Assembly: GCA_943324925.2 (NCBI GenBank)
Contig: CALPNL020000007.1
Span: forward strand, 1-22,207
Direction of reading: 5' to 3'
Source: Chitinophaga pinensis
Lineage (GTDB): Bacteria > Bacteroidota > Bacteroidia > Flavobacteriales > Flavobacteriaceae
DNA length: 22,207 nucleotides
Part shown: positions 8,408 to 15,972 of the stretch, piece after piece
Position numbering within the stretch: position 1 is the stretch's first letter
Layout: every line of letters begins with the position of its first letter
Position numbers and translations under genes: made by a program
The notes under the pieces: generated by a model
Databases searched by the model: none
Told to the model about the DNA's origin: nothing
Seen by the model: the letters and a program-made list of their open reading frames with translations, nothing else

Positions 8408-8911
8408 ATGAGAAAAATTAACTTCATAATCGCACTTTTAATTCTGATTACTTTCAGTAGTTGTTCTGTATACAATTTTACAGGAACAGGAAAAATTGAT
8501 GCAAAATCTTTTCAAGTAAATTACTTTCAAAATAACGCTTCCTTAATTGAACCAGGAATTGAAAGGATTTTTACGCAGCGATTGCAGAATTTAATTCAGA
8601 ATCAAACCAATTTGAACTTAACCAGTTCAAATGGCGATTTAGTTTACGAAGGTGAAATTGTTGACTATAGAATTAGCCCAATGACCGCAACTGCCGATCA
8701 AAGAACAGCTCAAAACAGATTATCCATCACAGTAAATGTTAGGTTTACCAACAAAAATAAAGAAACTGACAATTTCGAAAAAAGATTCTCATTTTATAAT
8801 GATTATGACGGAGCCAATCAATTGGTAGGAGCAAAACTGACAGAAAATTTAGATATTATTTTTGAAAGAATCACCCAAGATATTTTCAACGAATCGTTAG
8901 CAAAATGGTAA
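8408..8911 (+). CDS. lptE: LptE-family outer-membrane LPS assembly lipoprotein
   Basis: 167 aa from ATG 8408. LptE sits inside the LptD barrel and helps insert lipopolysaccharide into the outer membrane. The N-terminus is a short signal peptide with lipobox TFSSC, giving lipidated Cys20, followed by SVYNFTGTG. The rest is a small secreted domain with LptE-like features: FEVNYF-type strand near the start, a helix with RIFTQRLQNLIQNQTNL, then strands DLVYEGEIVDYRI and RLSITVNVRF. Length and layout agree with the family. It probably heads a unit with the TPR-like gene (17 bp downstream) and secG, all linked to envelope biogenesis. The family match is by pattern and not by a long invariant motif. 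Confidence 0.85.
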   Translation: MRKINFIIALLILITFSSCSVYNFTGTGKIDAKSFQVNYFQNNASLIEPGIERIFTQRLQNLIQNQTNLNLTSSNGDLVYEGEIVDYRISPMTATADQRTAQNRLSITVNVRFTNKNKETDNFEKRFSFYNDYDGANQLVGAKLTENLDIIFERITQDIFNESLAKW

Positions 8912-8928
8912 TCTACTGATTATTTAAA

Positions 8929-9780
8929 ATGAATATAACCGAATACTTAACTTTAATTAACAACCCAAACGCTATTAATGACAAGCAAACTTCGTCATTA
9001 GAAAAAATAGTGACGGAATTTCCCTATTTTCAAAGCGCAAGAGCCATACGATTGAAAGGGTTGTATAATGAAGAGAGTTTTCGATACAACTATGAATTAA
9101 AAAATACGGCGGCACACACTACCGATCGAGCTGTTTTATTTGATTTTATAATCTCTGATACTTTTACAAGAATTGATAAAAATCTGTATGAACAAAAGTT
9201 AGCAGAAATAAACGATATTGATGTTGATGCAACCGAGTTATTATTCATAGAAGAAAAAATTGGTTCAAGAGAAAATTCATTAGAGCAATCTATATTAACT
9301 TCTATTAAAGAGGCTGCACCAGCAGAAAGTACCAATTCGAATTCATCAATTGAAGAAAAATTAAAGATTGGAAAACCTTTAGTGTTTTCTCCTACAGAAA
9401 AATATTCATTTGAAGAATGGTTACAATTATCAAAAATTCATCCAATTGTAAGGGAAAATATTGTTCCCAAAGAAGAAATAACCACTACAATTGACCCTGA
9501 AAAACAGAAAAAATTAGCTCTAATTGATAAATTTATTGAGGCAAATCCAAAAATCCCTCCAATAAAAAAAGAGGCAGAATCTATCTTTAAATTTGAGCCT
9601 AGTTCAGAAAATAGTCCCTATTTAATGACTGAAACATTAGCAAGAGTTTATTTAGAGCAACATAAATATGATAAAGCAATTCAAGCTTATGAAATATTAA
9701 TTTTGAAATATCCAGAAAAAAGTAGTTTCTTTGCAAACCGTATTTCGGATATTAAGATTTTACAACAAAATAATAAATAA
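8929..9780 (+). CDS. TPR-like protein of unknown function
   Basis: 283 aa, no signal peptide or membrane segment, so probably cytoplasmic. The N-terminal third has a conserved-looking helical segment (EKIVTEFPYFQSARAIRLKGL, about residues 26-46). The C-terminal part has a TPR-like helix pair (MTETLARVYLEQHKYDKAIQAYEILILKYPEKSSFFANRI, about 233-272). The middle is charged and of low complexity. It is placed tightly between lptE (17 bp) and secG (2 bp), which suggests co-expression with envelope and secretion genes, perhaps as an adaptor. I do not recognise a specific function. Confidence 0.85.
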   Translation: MNITEYLTLINNPNAINDKQTSSLEKIVTEFPYFQSARAIRLKGLYNEESFRYNYELKNTAAHTTDRAVLFDFIISDTFTRIDKNLYEQKLAEINDIDVDATELLFIEEKIGSRENSLEQSILTSIKEAAPAESTNSNSSIEEKLKIGKPLVFSPTEKYSFEEWLQLSKIHPIVRENIVPKEEITTTIDPEKQKKLALIDKFIEANPKIPPIKKEAESIFKFEPSSENSPYLMTETLARVYLEQHKYDKAIQAYEILILKYPEKSSFFANRISDIKILQQNNK

Positions 9781-9782
9781 CA

Positions 9783-10139
9783 ATGAGTACATTTTCAATT
9801 TTTTTAGTATTAATAACAATAGTATGTTTTTTACTAATTGTAGTAATTATGGTTCAAAACCCTAAAGGTGGTGGATTATCTTCTTCATTAGGTGGGTCAC
9901 AAATGATGGGTGGCGTTCAAAAAACAACAGACTTTTTAGACAAAAGTACCTGGACATTAGCAATAATATTAACAGCATTAGTATTATTATCTTGTTTAAG
10001 TTTTACAGATTCTTTAGGTGATTCTGAGTCTAAGATTATAGATACCACTCAAAAAGCAACTCCAGCAGCTGCTACCCCTGCTACTCCAGCCGCACCAGTG
10101 AAAGCTGTTCCTACGCCTGCAGCACCAGCAACTAAATAA
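9783..10139 (+). CDS. secG: Preprotein translocase subunit SecG
   Basis: 118 aa. SecG is the small accessory subunit of the SecYEG inner-membrane channel. Two membrane segments (about residues 5-25 and 57-77) flank the signature MVQNPKGGGLSSSLGG (23-38) and the loop with QMMGGVQKTTDFLDK. The C-terminal tail from about residue 92 is rich in alanine, proline and threonine and is probably disordered, as is common in Bacteroidota SecG. The start is 2 bp after the preceding stop, so translation is probably coupled. A strong terminator follows at 10159-10190, ending the unit. Confidence 0.95.
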   Translation: MSTFSIFLVLITIVCFLLIVVIMVQNPKGGGLSSSLGGSQMMGGVQKTTDFLDKSTWTLAIILTALVLLSCLSFTDSLGDSESKIIDTTQKATPAAATPATPAAPVKAVPTPAAPATK

Positions 10140-10158
10140 TTATTTTTTCAAAATAGTT

Positions 10159-10190
10159 AATGCCAGCCTGACAATGCTGGCATTTTTTTT
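10159..10190 (+). terminator. Intrinsic terminator after secG
   Basis: A perfect 9-bp stem, AATGCCAGC (10159-10167) and GCTGGCATT (10176-10184), with an 8-nt loop and a run of eight T (10183-10190). It separates the lptE-secG unit from groESL. Confidence 0.93.
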
Positions 10191-10215
10191 AGGTAAAATT
10201 GTCATAATTAATACA

Positions 10216-10232
10216 TTGGCACAATTTCTGAA
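10216..10232 (+). promoter_or_regulatory. Possible sigma-54-type (-24/-12) promoter of groESL
   Basis: TTGGCAC (10216-10222) matches the sigma-54 -24 element. At the correct spacing, CTGAA (10228-10232) partly matches the -12 element TTGCA, with GA instead of GC. A start about 12 nt downstream would leave a leader of about 30 nt before the groES ATG. I find no TAnnTTTG with a -33 partner and no CIRCE repeat in this gap. The imperfect -12 half keeps this tentative. Confidence 0.35.
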
Positions 10233-10273
10233 AATGAAATTTAAAATTCAACAAACAATTAAAATATATTATT

Positions 10274-10549
10274 ATGAGTTTAAACATCAAACCTCTTTCA
10301 GATCGAGTTTTAATTGAACCTGTAGCGGCAGAAACAAAAACAGCCTCTGGAATTTTTATCCCAGACACTGCCAAAGAAAAGCCTCAAAAAGGAACAGTAG
10401 TAGCTGTAGGTACTGGGACTAAAGACCACGCAATGACCGTTAAAATTGGCGATACTGTATTGTATGGTAAATATGCAGGAACAGAATTAAAATTAGAAGG
10501 TAAAGATTATCTAATTATGCGTGAAGACGACATATTGGCAATCATATAA
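10274..10549 (+). CDS. groES: Co-chaperonin GroES
   Basis: 91 aa, the usual size for the 10-kDa co-chaperonin that forms the lid on the GroEL ring. It shows the family start IKPLSDRVLIEP (5-16), the mobile loop ETKTASGIFIPD (20-31) that docks on GroEL, then KEKPQKGTVVAVG and the C-terminal DYLIMREDDILAII. groEL follows after 41 bp in the same direction, the normal operon order. Confidence 0.98.
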   Translation: MSLNIKPLSDRVLIEPVAAETKTASGIFIPDTAKEKPQKGTVVAVGTGTKDHAMTVKIGDTVLYGKYAGTELKLEGKDYLIMREDDILAII

Positions 10550-10590
10550 CATTCAATTTAAAATAAAACGAATCAACAAATATAATTAAA

Positions 10591-12219
10591 ATGGCAAAAG
10601 ATATAAAATTTGATATTGAAGCACGGGACGGTTTAAAACGTGGTGTTGATGCATTAGCAAATGCTGTAAAAGTAACTTTAGGACCTAAAGGACGTAATGT
10701 TATTATTGGAAAATCTTTTGGTGGACCAAATGTGACCAAAGATGGAGTAACTGTAGCTAAAGAAATTGAATTACAAGATCCTTTAGAAAATATGGGCGCT
10801 CAAATGGTTAAAGAAGTCGCTTCTAAAACCAATGATTTAGCTGGTGACGGAACTACAACCGCTACTGTTTTAGCGCAAGCAATTGTAAAAGAAGGCTTGA
10901 AAAACGTAGCTGCTGGAGCAAATCCAATGGATTTAAAAAGAGGAATCGATAAAGCTGTTGAAGCTATTGTTGCTGATTTAGCAAAACAAGCTAAAGTAGT
11001 TGGTAGCGATTCGGAAAAAATCAAACAAATTGCTTCTATTTCTGCAAATAACGATGAAGTAATTGGCGAATTAATTGCGAATGCTTTTGCAAAAGTGGGA
11101 AAAGAAGGGGTTATAACAGTTGAGGAAGCAAAAGGAACAGAAACTTATGTGGATGTGGTGGAAGGTATGCAATTTGACAGAGGTTATTTATCTCCTTATT
11201 TTGTAACTAATCCAGAAAAAATGGAGGCGGAGTTAGAAAATCCATACATTCTTTTATACGACAAAAAAGTTTCATCCTTAAAAGAATTGTTACCTGTTTT
11301 AGAGCCAGTAGCGCAATCAGGGAAGCCTTTATTAATTATTGCAGAAGATGTAGATGGTGAAGCCTTATCAACATTAGTGGTAAATAAATTACGTGGAGCA
11401 TTGAAAATTGCAGCTGTAAAAGCACCTGGATTTGGAGACAGAAGAAAGGCCATGTTAGAAGATATTGCAATCTTAACTGGCGGCACGGTAATTTCCGAAG
11501 AAAGAGGATATACTCTTGAAAATACGACGATAGAAATGTTGGGTACCGCAAAAAGAGTAACCATCGACAAAGACAATACCACACTTGTAAGTGGTGCTGG
11601 TGATGCCGATATGATCAAAAATCGTGTGAACCAAATTAAAGGTCAAATGGAAACCACGACTTCTGATTATGACAAAGAAAAATTACAAGAGCGTTTAGCT
11701 AAACTAGCTGGTGGAGTTGCTGTTCTTTATGTAGGAGCTGCTTCAGAAGTAGAAATGAAAGAGAAAAAAGACAGAGTGGATGACGCTTTACACGCTACAA
11801 GAGCTGCTGTTGAAGAAGGAATTGTTGCTGGTGGTGGAGTTGCATTATTGAGAGCCAAAAATTCTTTGAAAAATTTAAAAGCCGACAATGCGGACGAAGC
11901 TACAGGAATTCAAATTATTTCTCGTGCGGTAGAATCCCCTTTAAGAACTATTGTTGAAAACGCAGGCCTTGAAGGATCGGTTGTTGTAGCAAAAGTGGCT
12001 GAAGGAAAAGGAGATTTTGGTTATAACGCCAAAACTGACGAGTACGTTGATATGTTAAAAGCAGGAATTATAGATCCTAAAAAAGTAACTAGAGTTGCTC
12101 TAGAGAATGCTGCTTCTGTAGCTGGAATGATTCTAACAACTGAATGTGCTTTAGTAGAAATTAAAGAAGAAAATTCAGTAGGTAGCCCAATGGGTGGCGG
12201 AATGCCTGGAATGATGTAA
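10591..12219 (+). CDS. groEL: Chaperonin GroEL (Hsp60)
   Basis: 542 aa. GroEL forms a double seven-membered ring that folds proteins in an ATP-dependent cycle with GroES. Visible are the start AKDIKFDIEARDGLKRGV, the nucleotide-binding VTLGPKGRNV (28-37) and DGTTTATVLAQ (86-96), the apical-domain KAPGFGDRRKAMLEDIAILTG stretch, and VEEGIVAGGGVALLRA in the equatorial domain. The C-terminus is the usual flexible tail GGGMPGMM. Length is normal and the frame intact. A strong terminator lies just downstream. Confidence 0.99.
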   Translation: MAKDIKFDIEARDGLKRGVDALANAVKVTLGPKGRNVIIGKSFGGPNVTKDGVTVAKEIELQDPLENMGAQMVKEVASKTNDLAGDGTTTATVLAQAIVKEGLKNVAAGANPMDLKRGIDKAVEAIVADLAKQAKVVGSDSEKIKQIASISANNDEVIGELIANAFAKVGKEGVITVEEAKGTETYVDVVEGMQFDRGYLSPYFVTNPEKMEAELENPYILLYDKKVSSLKELLPVLEPVAQSGKPLLIIAEDVDGEALSTLVVNKLRGALKIAAVKAPGFGDRRKAMLEDIAILTGGTVISEERGYTLENTTIEMLGTAKRVTIDKDNTTLVSGAGDADMIKNRVNQIKGQMETTTSDYDKEKLQERLAKLAGGVAVLYVGAASEVEMKEKKDRVDDALHATRAAVEEGIVAGGGVALLRAKNSLKNLKADNADEATGIQIISRAVESPLRTIVENAGLEGSVVVAKVAEGKGDFGYNAKTDEYVDMLKAGIIDPKKVTRVALENAASVAGMILTTECALVEIKEENSVGSPMGGGMPGMM

Positions 12220-12240
12220 TTTTATTCCTATACAATAAAA

Positions 12241-12269
12241 AATCCGCTTCAATGAAGCGGATTTTTTTT
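12241..12269 (+). terminator. Intrinsic terminator after groEL
   Basis: A perfect 10-bp stem, AATCCGCTTC (12241-12250) and GAAGCGGATT (12254-12263), with a 3-nt loop and eight T (12262-12269). Preceding A residues can extend the stem. It starts 21 bp after the groEL stop. Confidence 0.95.
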
Positions 12270-12363
12270 ATAAATAAATTAACACCGTGCCAATAAATAA
12301 TATATAAATTTACCTTTTTCTATTTTTATTTTTTTACTATTTACCCTCGTTAATTCAAACCAA

Positions 12364-14727
12364 ATGAGAATTTATTTAAGTATTTTTTGTTCTCTTATTT
12401 TTACAATAACCTTTTCCCAAACAATTGAAAATACAGAGAAAATAAAAGTAAGTTTGGAAAATTATTTTCAAAAAGAAAGAGAAATTATCCATGTCCATTT
12501 TAATAAAAATACTTATTTAAACAATGAGACAATTGGTTTAAAAGGGTATATTTTAAATAAAAATAATGGGCTTCCCTTTGTAAATTCGACTAATATTCAA
12601 CTGGTGATTTACAATGAAAAAAAAGAAATAGTACAAAAACAATTATTTTTTTCTATAGCTGGAACATTTGATGGCGTTTATCAATTAACAGAAAAATTTA
12701 AATCTGGAAAATACCAATTTCATTTTTTTACCAATTGGATGAATAACTTTAAAGAAGATGATTCCTTTATTCAATCCATTCAAGTGATTGATAAAAATGA
12801 ACCTTACAATTACGATTCTAATAAGATTAATTTTGCTACTGCAAAAGTTACTTTATTTCCTGAAAGTGGAGTGCTAATTAATGGCGTTAATAATAGAGTT
12901 GGCATTAATATTAAAGATTGTAATCAAAACGGAATTCCGATAAATGAAGGGATTGTACTTGATTCTAAATTACAAGAAGTCACCAAATTTTCAACAAATA
13001 AAATGGGAAACGGGAATTTCTACCTCACTCCTATTCCAAATGAAAAATACACTGTCAAAATAAATTACGATAAAGTAAATAGCTTCGAACAGGTACTAAC
13101 TGCCAATGAAAAGGGTTTGAAAATAACTTACAACAATAACTTGTCTAATAATCATTTGGCAATTTCAGTCAATACTAACGCTTCAAGTATTCCACTATTA
13201 GAAAATAAAAAATTAATTTTATTGATTCACCAAGATGCAAATACTGTTCAAAAAGCATTTTCATTTAGCAATAAAGAACTGGAACAAATTCTAGATTTTG
13301 ATAAAAAATTATTATCTGAAGGGGTAAATACAATTCGAGTTATTGATGAAAATTTGAAGGAAATTGCCCAACGATTAGTTTTTATTGGAAACCCTTATAA
13401 ATCATCCCTTTCAATTGATGCAGAAGAAATTGAAAATGATAGCATCGCTATTTCTGGCAAAATAAACATTAAAAATACCTATTTAAGTGTTAGTATTTTG
13501 CCTTCTGAAAGTGTTTGTGTCAACCAACAAAAATCAATTTTAGGAACTTATTATTTGAATTCTCAATTGGAATATCCTGAAAATAATACCTATTCTTATT
13601 TTGATATTAACAATAAAAATAGAAAAAATGATCTCGACTTATTGATGCTAAATCAAAATAAGAGTAAATATAAATGGGAAGACTTGATTTCTAAACCTGA
13701 AAAAACAAAGTATCGCTTCACAAAAGGAGTTACAATTTACGGAAAAGTAGAAAAAAAATTAAACCCAAAGATCAAATATAAATTGGCGCTACTTTCATTA
13801 AAAGACAATGTTTTTGATGAAACAACTATTGATGAAAACAACGAATTTAAATTTGAAAATTATTATGTTCAGGATTCAACTGTTTTTATGTTCCAACTAA
13901 TAAATGAAAAAAAAGTGGCAGTTTACAGTAAAATGAATCTCAAAATTATACGAAATGACACCTTGGTTAAACTTCCAATTAACTTTGATGATTTTAATTG
14001 TCCCGTTTTAAAAAAAGAAAATAACATTACATTTTCAGCTTCAAACAGTAACGATAAAACGATTAATTTAGATGATGTAAAAATCCAAAATAATTACAAA
14101 AAAGAAGTTTTTATCCATAAAGATGAAGTGGGGTCATTTACCGCAACAGCATATAAAATTGATGAAAATTCATTTGGAAATGTTTTGGAATTCATCGGTA
14201 GAAATGGGTTTCGAACCGGCATAAGTGCTGAGGATAATTCTGCATTTATTAAAAATCCAAGAAATGGGGCTTTAATGAATAATGGAGCTTCACCTGCTGT
14301 TTACGTTGATAATGAATTGGTATTTGATTTGAACTTATTGTACAGTATGTTTTTAACAGATGTTGATGAAATTTATATTGATAAGGATGGGGCTTCAAGT
14401 TTTGCGGGCACTTTGGGAACTATAAATATCTATCTTAAAAAAGGAATTAAGAAAAATTACTATCGCACCAATTATGATTCATTAATTGTTACCAATGGCT
14501 ATGCTGTAAAAAGTGATTTTGTAAATTCAACTTTTCAATCACAAAAGGAATTTTACACGTTTGGAACATTAGATTGGCAGACTTTAAAATTAGAAAAAGA
14601 AGAAGATCAATTTAAAATGTCATTTCCAAAAGGAAATCAATCAGAAATAAAATTGCTAATTGAAGGATTTAATAGTGAAGGAAAATTGATTTCAGAAATA
14701 AGGAAAGTTCCTGTTTTAATAAAATAA
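12364..14727 (+). CDS. Exported MG2-like / TonB-plug-like protein lacking a beta-barrel
   Basis: 787 aa with an N-terminal signal peptide (about 1-19, ending TFSQ). The segment after residue 40 (IHVHFNKNTYLNNETIGLKGYIL) resembles the macroglobulin MG2-type beta-sandwich seen in large Bacteroidota envelope proteins. Further beta-rich domains follow. At about 642-700 comes a stretch resembling a TonB-receptor plug: ASPAVYVDNELVFDLNLL, then DVDEIYIDKDGASSFAGTLGTINIYLKKG, the counterpart of the plug motif 'VDG... IESIEVLKD...G...INIxTKKG'. Only about 90 residues remain after it, too few for a receptor barrel. It is probably periplasmic or surface-linked. It stands alone, transcribed toward dedA, with a shared bidirectional terminator. 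Function unknown; the domain calls are by pattern. Confidence 0.8.
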   Translation: MRIYLSIFCSLIFTITFSQTIENTEKIKVSLENYFQKEREIIHVHFNKNTYLNNETIGLKGYILNKNNGLPFVNSTNIQLVIYNEKKEIVQKQLFFSIAGTFDGVYQLTEKFKSGKYQFHFFTNWMNNFKEDDSFIQSIQVIDKNEPYNYDSNKINFATAKVTLFPESGVLINGVNNRVGINIKDCNQNGIPINEGIVLDSKLQEVTKFSTNKMGNGNFYLTPIPNEKYTVKINYDKVNSFEQVLTANEKGLKITYNNNLSNNHLAISVNTNASSIPLLENKKLILLIHQDANTVQKAFSFSNKELEQILDFDKKLLSEGVNTIRVIDENLKEIAQRLVFIGNPYKSSLSIDAEEIENDSIAISGKINIKNTYLSVSILPSESVCVNQQKSILGTYYLNSQLEYPENNTYSYFDINNKNRKNDLDLLMLNQNKSKYKWEDLISKPEKTKYRFTKGVTIYGKVEKKLNPKIKYKLALLSLKDNVFDETTIDENNEFKFENYYVQDSTVFMFQLINEKKVAVYSKMNLKIIRNDTLVKLPINFDDFNCPVLKKENNITFSASNSNDKTINLDDVKIQNNYKKEVFIHKDEVGSFTATAYKIDENSFGNVLEFIGRNGFRTGISAEDNSAFIKNPRNGALMNNGASPAVYVDNELVFDLNLLYSMFLTDVDEIYIDKDGASSFAGTLGTINIYLKKGIKKNYYRTNYDSLIVTNGYAVKSDFVNSTFQSQKEFYTFGTLDWQTLKLEKEEDQFKMSFPKGNQSEIKLLIEGFNSEGKLISEIRKVPVLIK

Positions 14728-14736
14728 TATAAAGAT

Positions 14737-14775
14737 AAAAAAAAGAGGAAAATGATTTATTTTCCTCTTTTTTTT
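14737..14775. terminator. Bidirectional terminator between convergent genes
   Basis: A perfect 16-bp inverted repeat (left arm 14737-14752, right arm 14760-14775) with a 7-nt loop, of the form A8-GAGG-A4 / T4-CCTC-T8. A run of T follows on either strand, so it can end transcription from both the 12364 gene and the dedA-like gene, whose stop codon it overlaps. Confidence 0.9.
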
Positions 14776-15478
14776 ATTTGACAACTGTTTTTTTCAAGAG
14801 TTTAAACAGAACTGGTAATGTTGAAATTAGAATAATACCAACAACTATATACTCAATATAATTTTTCAAATTTATACCGTAATTTAAGAAAATGCCATAT
14901 AAATAATGACCTGAAAATATTAAAACCGATGCCCATAGGAAAGAGCTTAAGATGTTGAAAAACATAAATTTTTTCCTGTCCATTTCAACAATCCCAGCGA
15001 TTATTGGTGCAAAAGTTCTAAAAATTGGAAGGAACCTAGCATAGATTATCGCTTTACCTCCATACTTCTCAAAGAAATCTTTCGACTGAACCAAGTATTT
15101 TTTCTTAAACCAAAAGGAATCTTCTTTCTTAAAAAGATAGTACCCACTTTTTGCTCCAAACCAATATCCTACCATGTTTCCAAGAATTCCTGCGATAGAA
15201 ATAAAACAAACTAATATTAAAACATTTAAAAAATCATTATTGATGTGGACAAATTGATCCACTAAACCAGGATGATAAACTCCGTCTAAAACTGAACCCG
15301 AAGCATAAATTCCTGATAAAAACAATAGACTGTCACCAGGCAAGAAAAAACCTGCAAAAAGTCCCGTTTCAGCAAAAACAATAAATAAGACAATGTAAAG
15401 TCCAATTTGGATTCCTGCAATTTGAAGGGTTATGTAAAACTCGGGATTTACTAATTGAGTCCAATCAAAATTATTCAT
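14774..15478 (-). CDS. DedA-family membrane protein
   Basis: 234 aa from ATG 15478. DedA proteins are inner-membrane proteins; some flip undecaprenyl phosphate or phosphatidylethanolamine, and others affect membrane potential. Seen here: an early hydrophobic helix, FAETGLFAGFFLPGDSLLFLSG (35-56) with Glu37 and Asp49, the family's re-entrant loop, and YARFLPIFRTFAPIIAGIVEM (146-166) with the conserved Arg148 and Arg154. Two more hydrophobic segments close the protein. The frame is open to a TTG at 15508, but the ATG gives the family's usual N-terminus (MNNFDWTQLVNPEF). It stands alone, with 122 bp between its start and the upstream HMA gene. Confidence 0.9.
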   Translation of the reverse strand: MNNFDWTQLVNPEFYITLQIAGIQIGLYIVLFIVFAETGLFAGFFLPGDSLLFLSGIYASGSVLDGVYHPGLVDQFVHINNDFLNVLILVCFISIAGILGNMVGYWFGAKSGYYLFKKEDSFWFKKKYLVQSKDFFEKYGGKAIIYARFLPIFRTFAPIIAGIVEMDRKKFMFFNILSSFLWASVLIFSGHYLYGIFLNYGINLKNYIEYIVVGIILISTLPVLFKLLKKTVVK

Positions 15479-15600
15479 AGATAAATTGGTTTTCTTTGTC
15501 AAAAACAAAATTTGTATAGGGCGTGAAAGTAACTAAAATTTAATTTAGACACAATTAAATAGTGCAATTTAAAATTAAATTAACGCAAAAATAACCCCTG

Positions 15601-15942
15601 CTATTTCCTATCGTATTGACAACATCCAGGTAATTTTGTATAATTTTCACTTGTCGCTTTTACCTCGTCAGTATCATATCCGGCTTTGGCAATTGCTTTT
15701 TTTACGTCCAAAAGAGTCGCTTTTTCTTCGTTTAAAATTAAATTTAATTGATGTGTTTCAACGCTCCAAGTTGCTGATTTTACTCCTGTAATTGAAAATG
15801 CCGCTTTTTGAATTCGGCTTTGACACATGTCACAACTTCCATTTACCTCAAATTCATACTTGGCATTTTTGTTTAATTTTTCTTGTGCTTGGATTGAAAA
15901 TCCAACTAAAATAAATACTGCTGCTAAAATTAATTTTCTCAT
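15601..15942 (-). CDS. Secreted heavy-metal-associated (HMA) domain protein
   Basis: 113 aa. A signal peptide (about 1-20, ending SIQAQ) precedes a ferredoxin-like HMA domain. The metal-binding CxxC is Cys37-Asp-Met-Cys40 (GSCDMCQSRIQKAAFSI), and ITGVKSATWSVETHQLNL and LLDVKKAIAKAGYDTDEV follow as in copper chaperones. A second cysteine pair, Cys107-Cys108, lies near the end (LPGCCQYDRK). It probably binds copper or a similar soft metal in the periplasm. It begins 30 bp after the TonB-dependent receptor stop and is the last gene of that module. Confidence 0.9.
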   Translation of the reverse strand: MRKLILAAVFILVGFSIQAQEKLNKNAKYEFEVNGSCDMCQSRIQKAAFSITGVKSATWSVETHQLNLILNEEKATLLDVKKAIAKAGYDTDEVKATSENYTKLPGCCQYDRK

Positions 15943-15972
15943 AATTGTTGTTTTAATTATTATTATAAATTG

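Noticed and set aside
10191..10273. CIRCE (HrcA) operator expected before groES
   Set aside because: I searched by eye for TTAGCACTC-N9-GAGTGCTAA and found no such inverted repeat.
11196..11618. 140-codon minus-strand open frame
   Set aside because: Antisense shadow of groEL produced by its codon bias; the translation shows no recognisable domain.
12280..12295. Minus-strand TTGGCACGG as a second sigma-54 site
   Set aside because: The -12 half has no match at the right spacing and it points into the 3' end of groEL, so it is probably chance.
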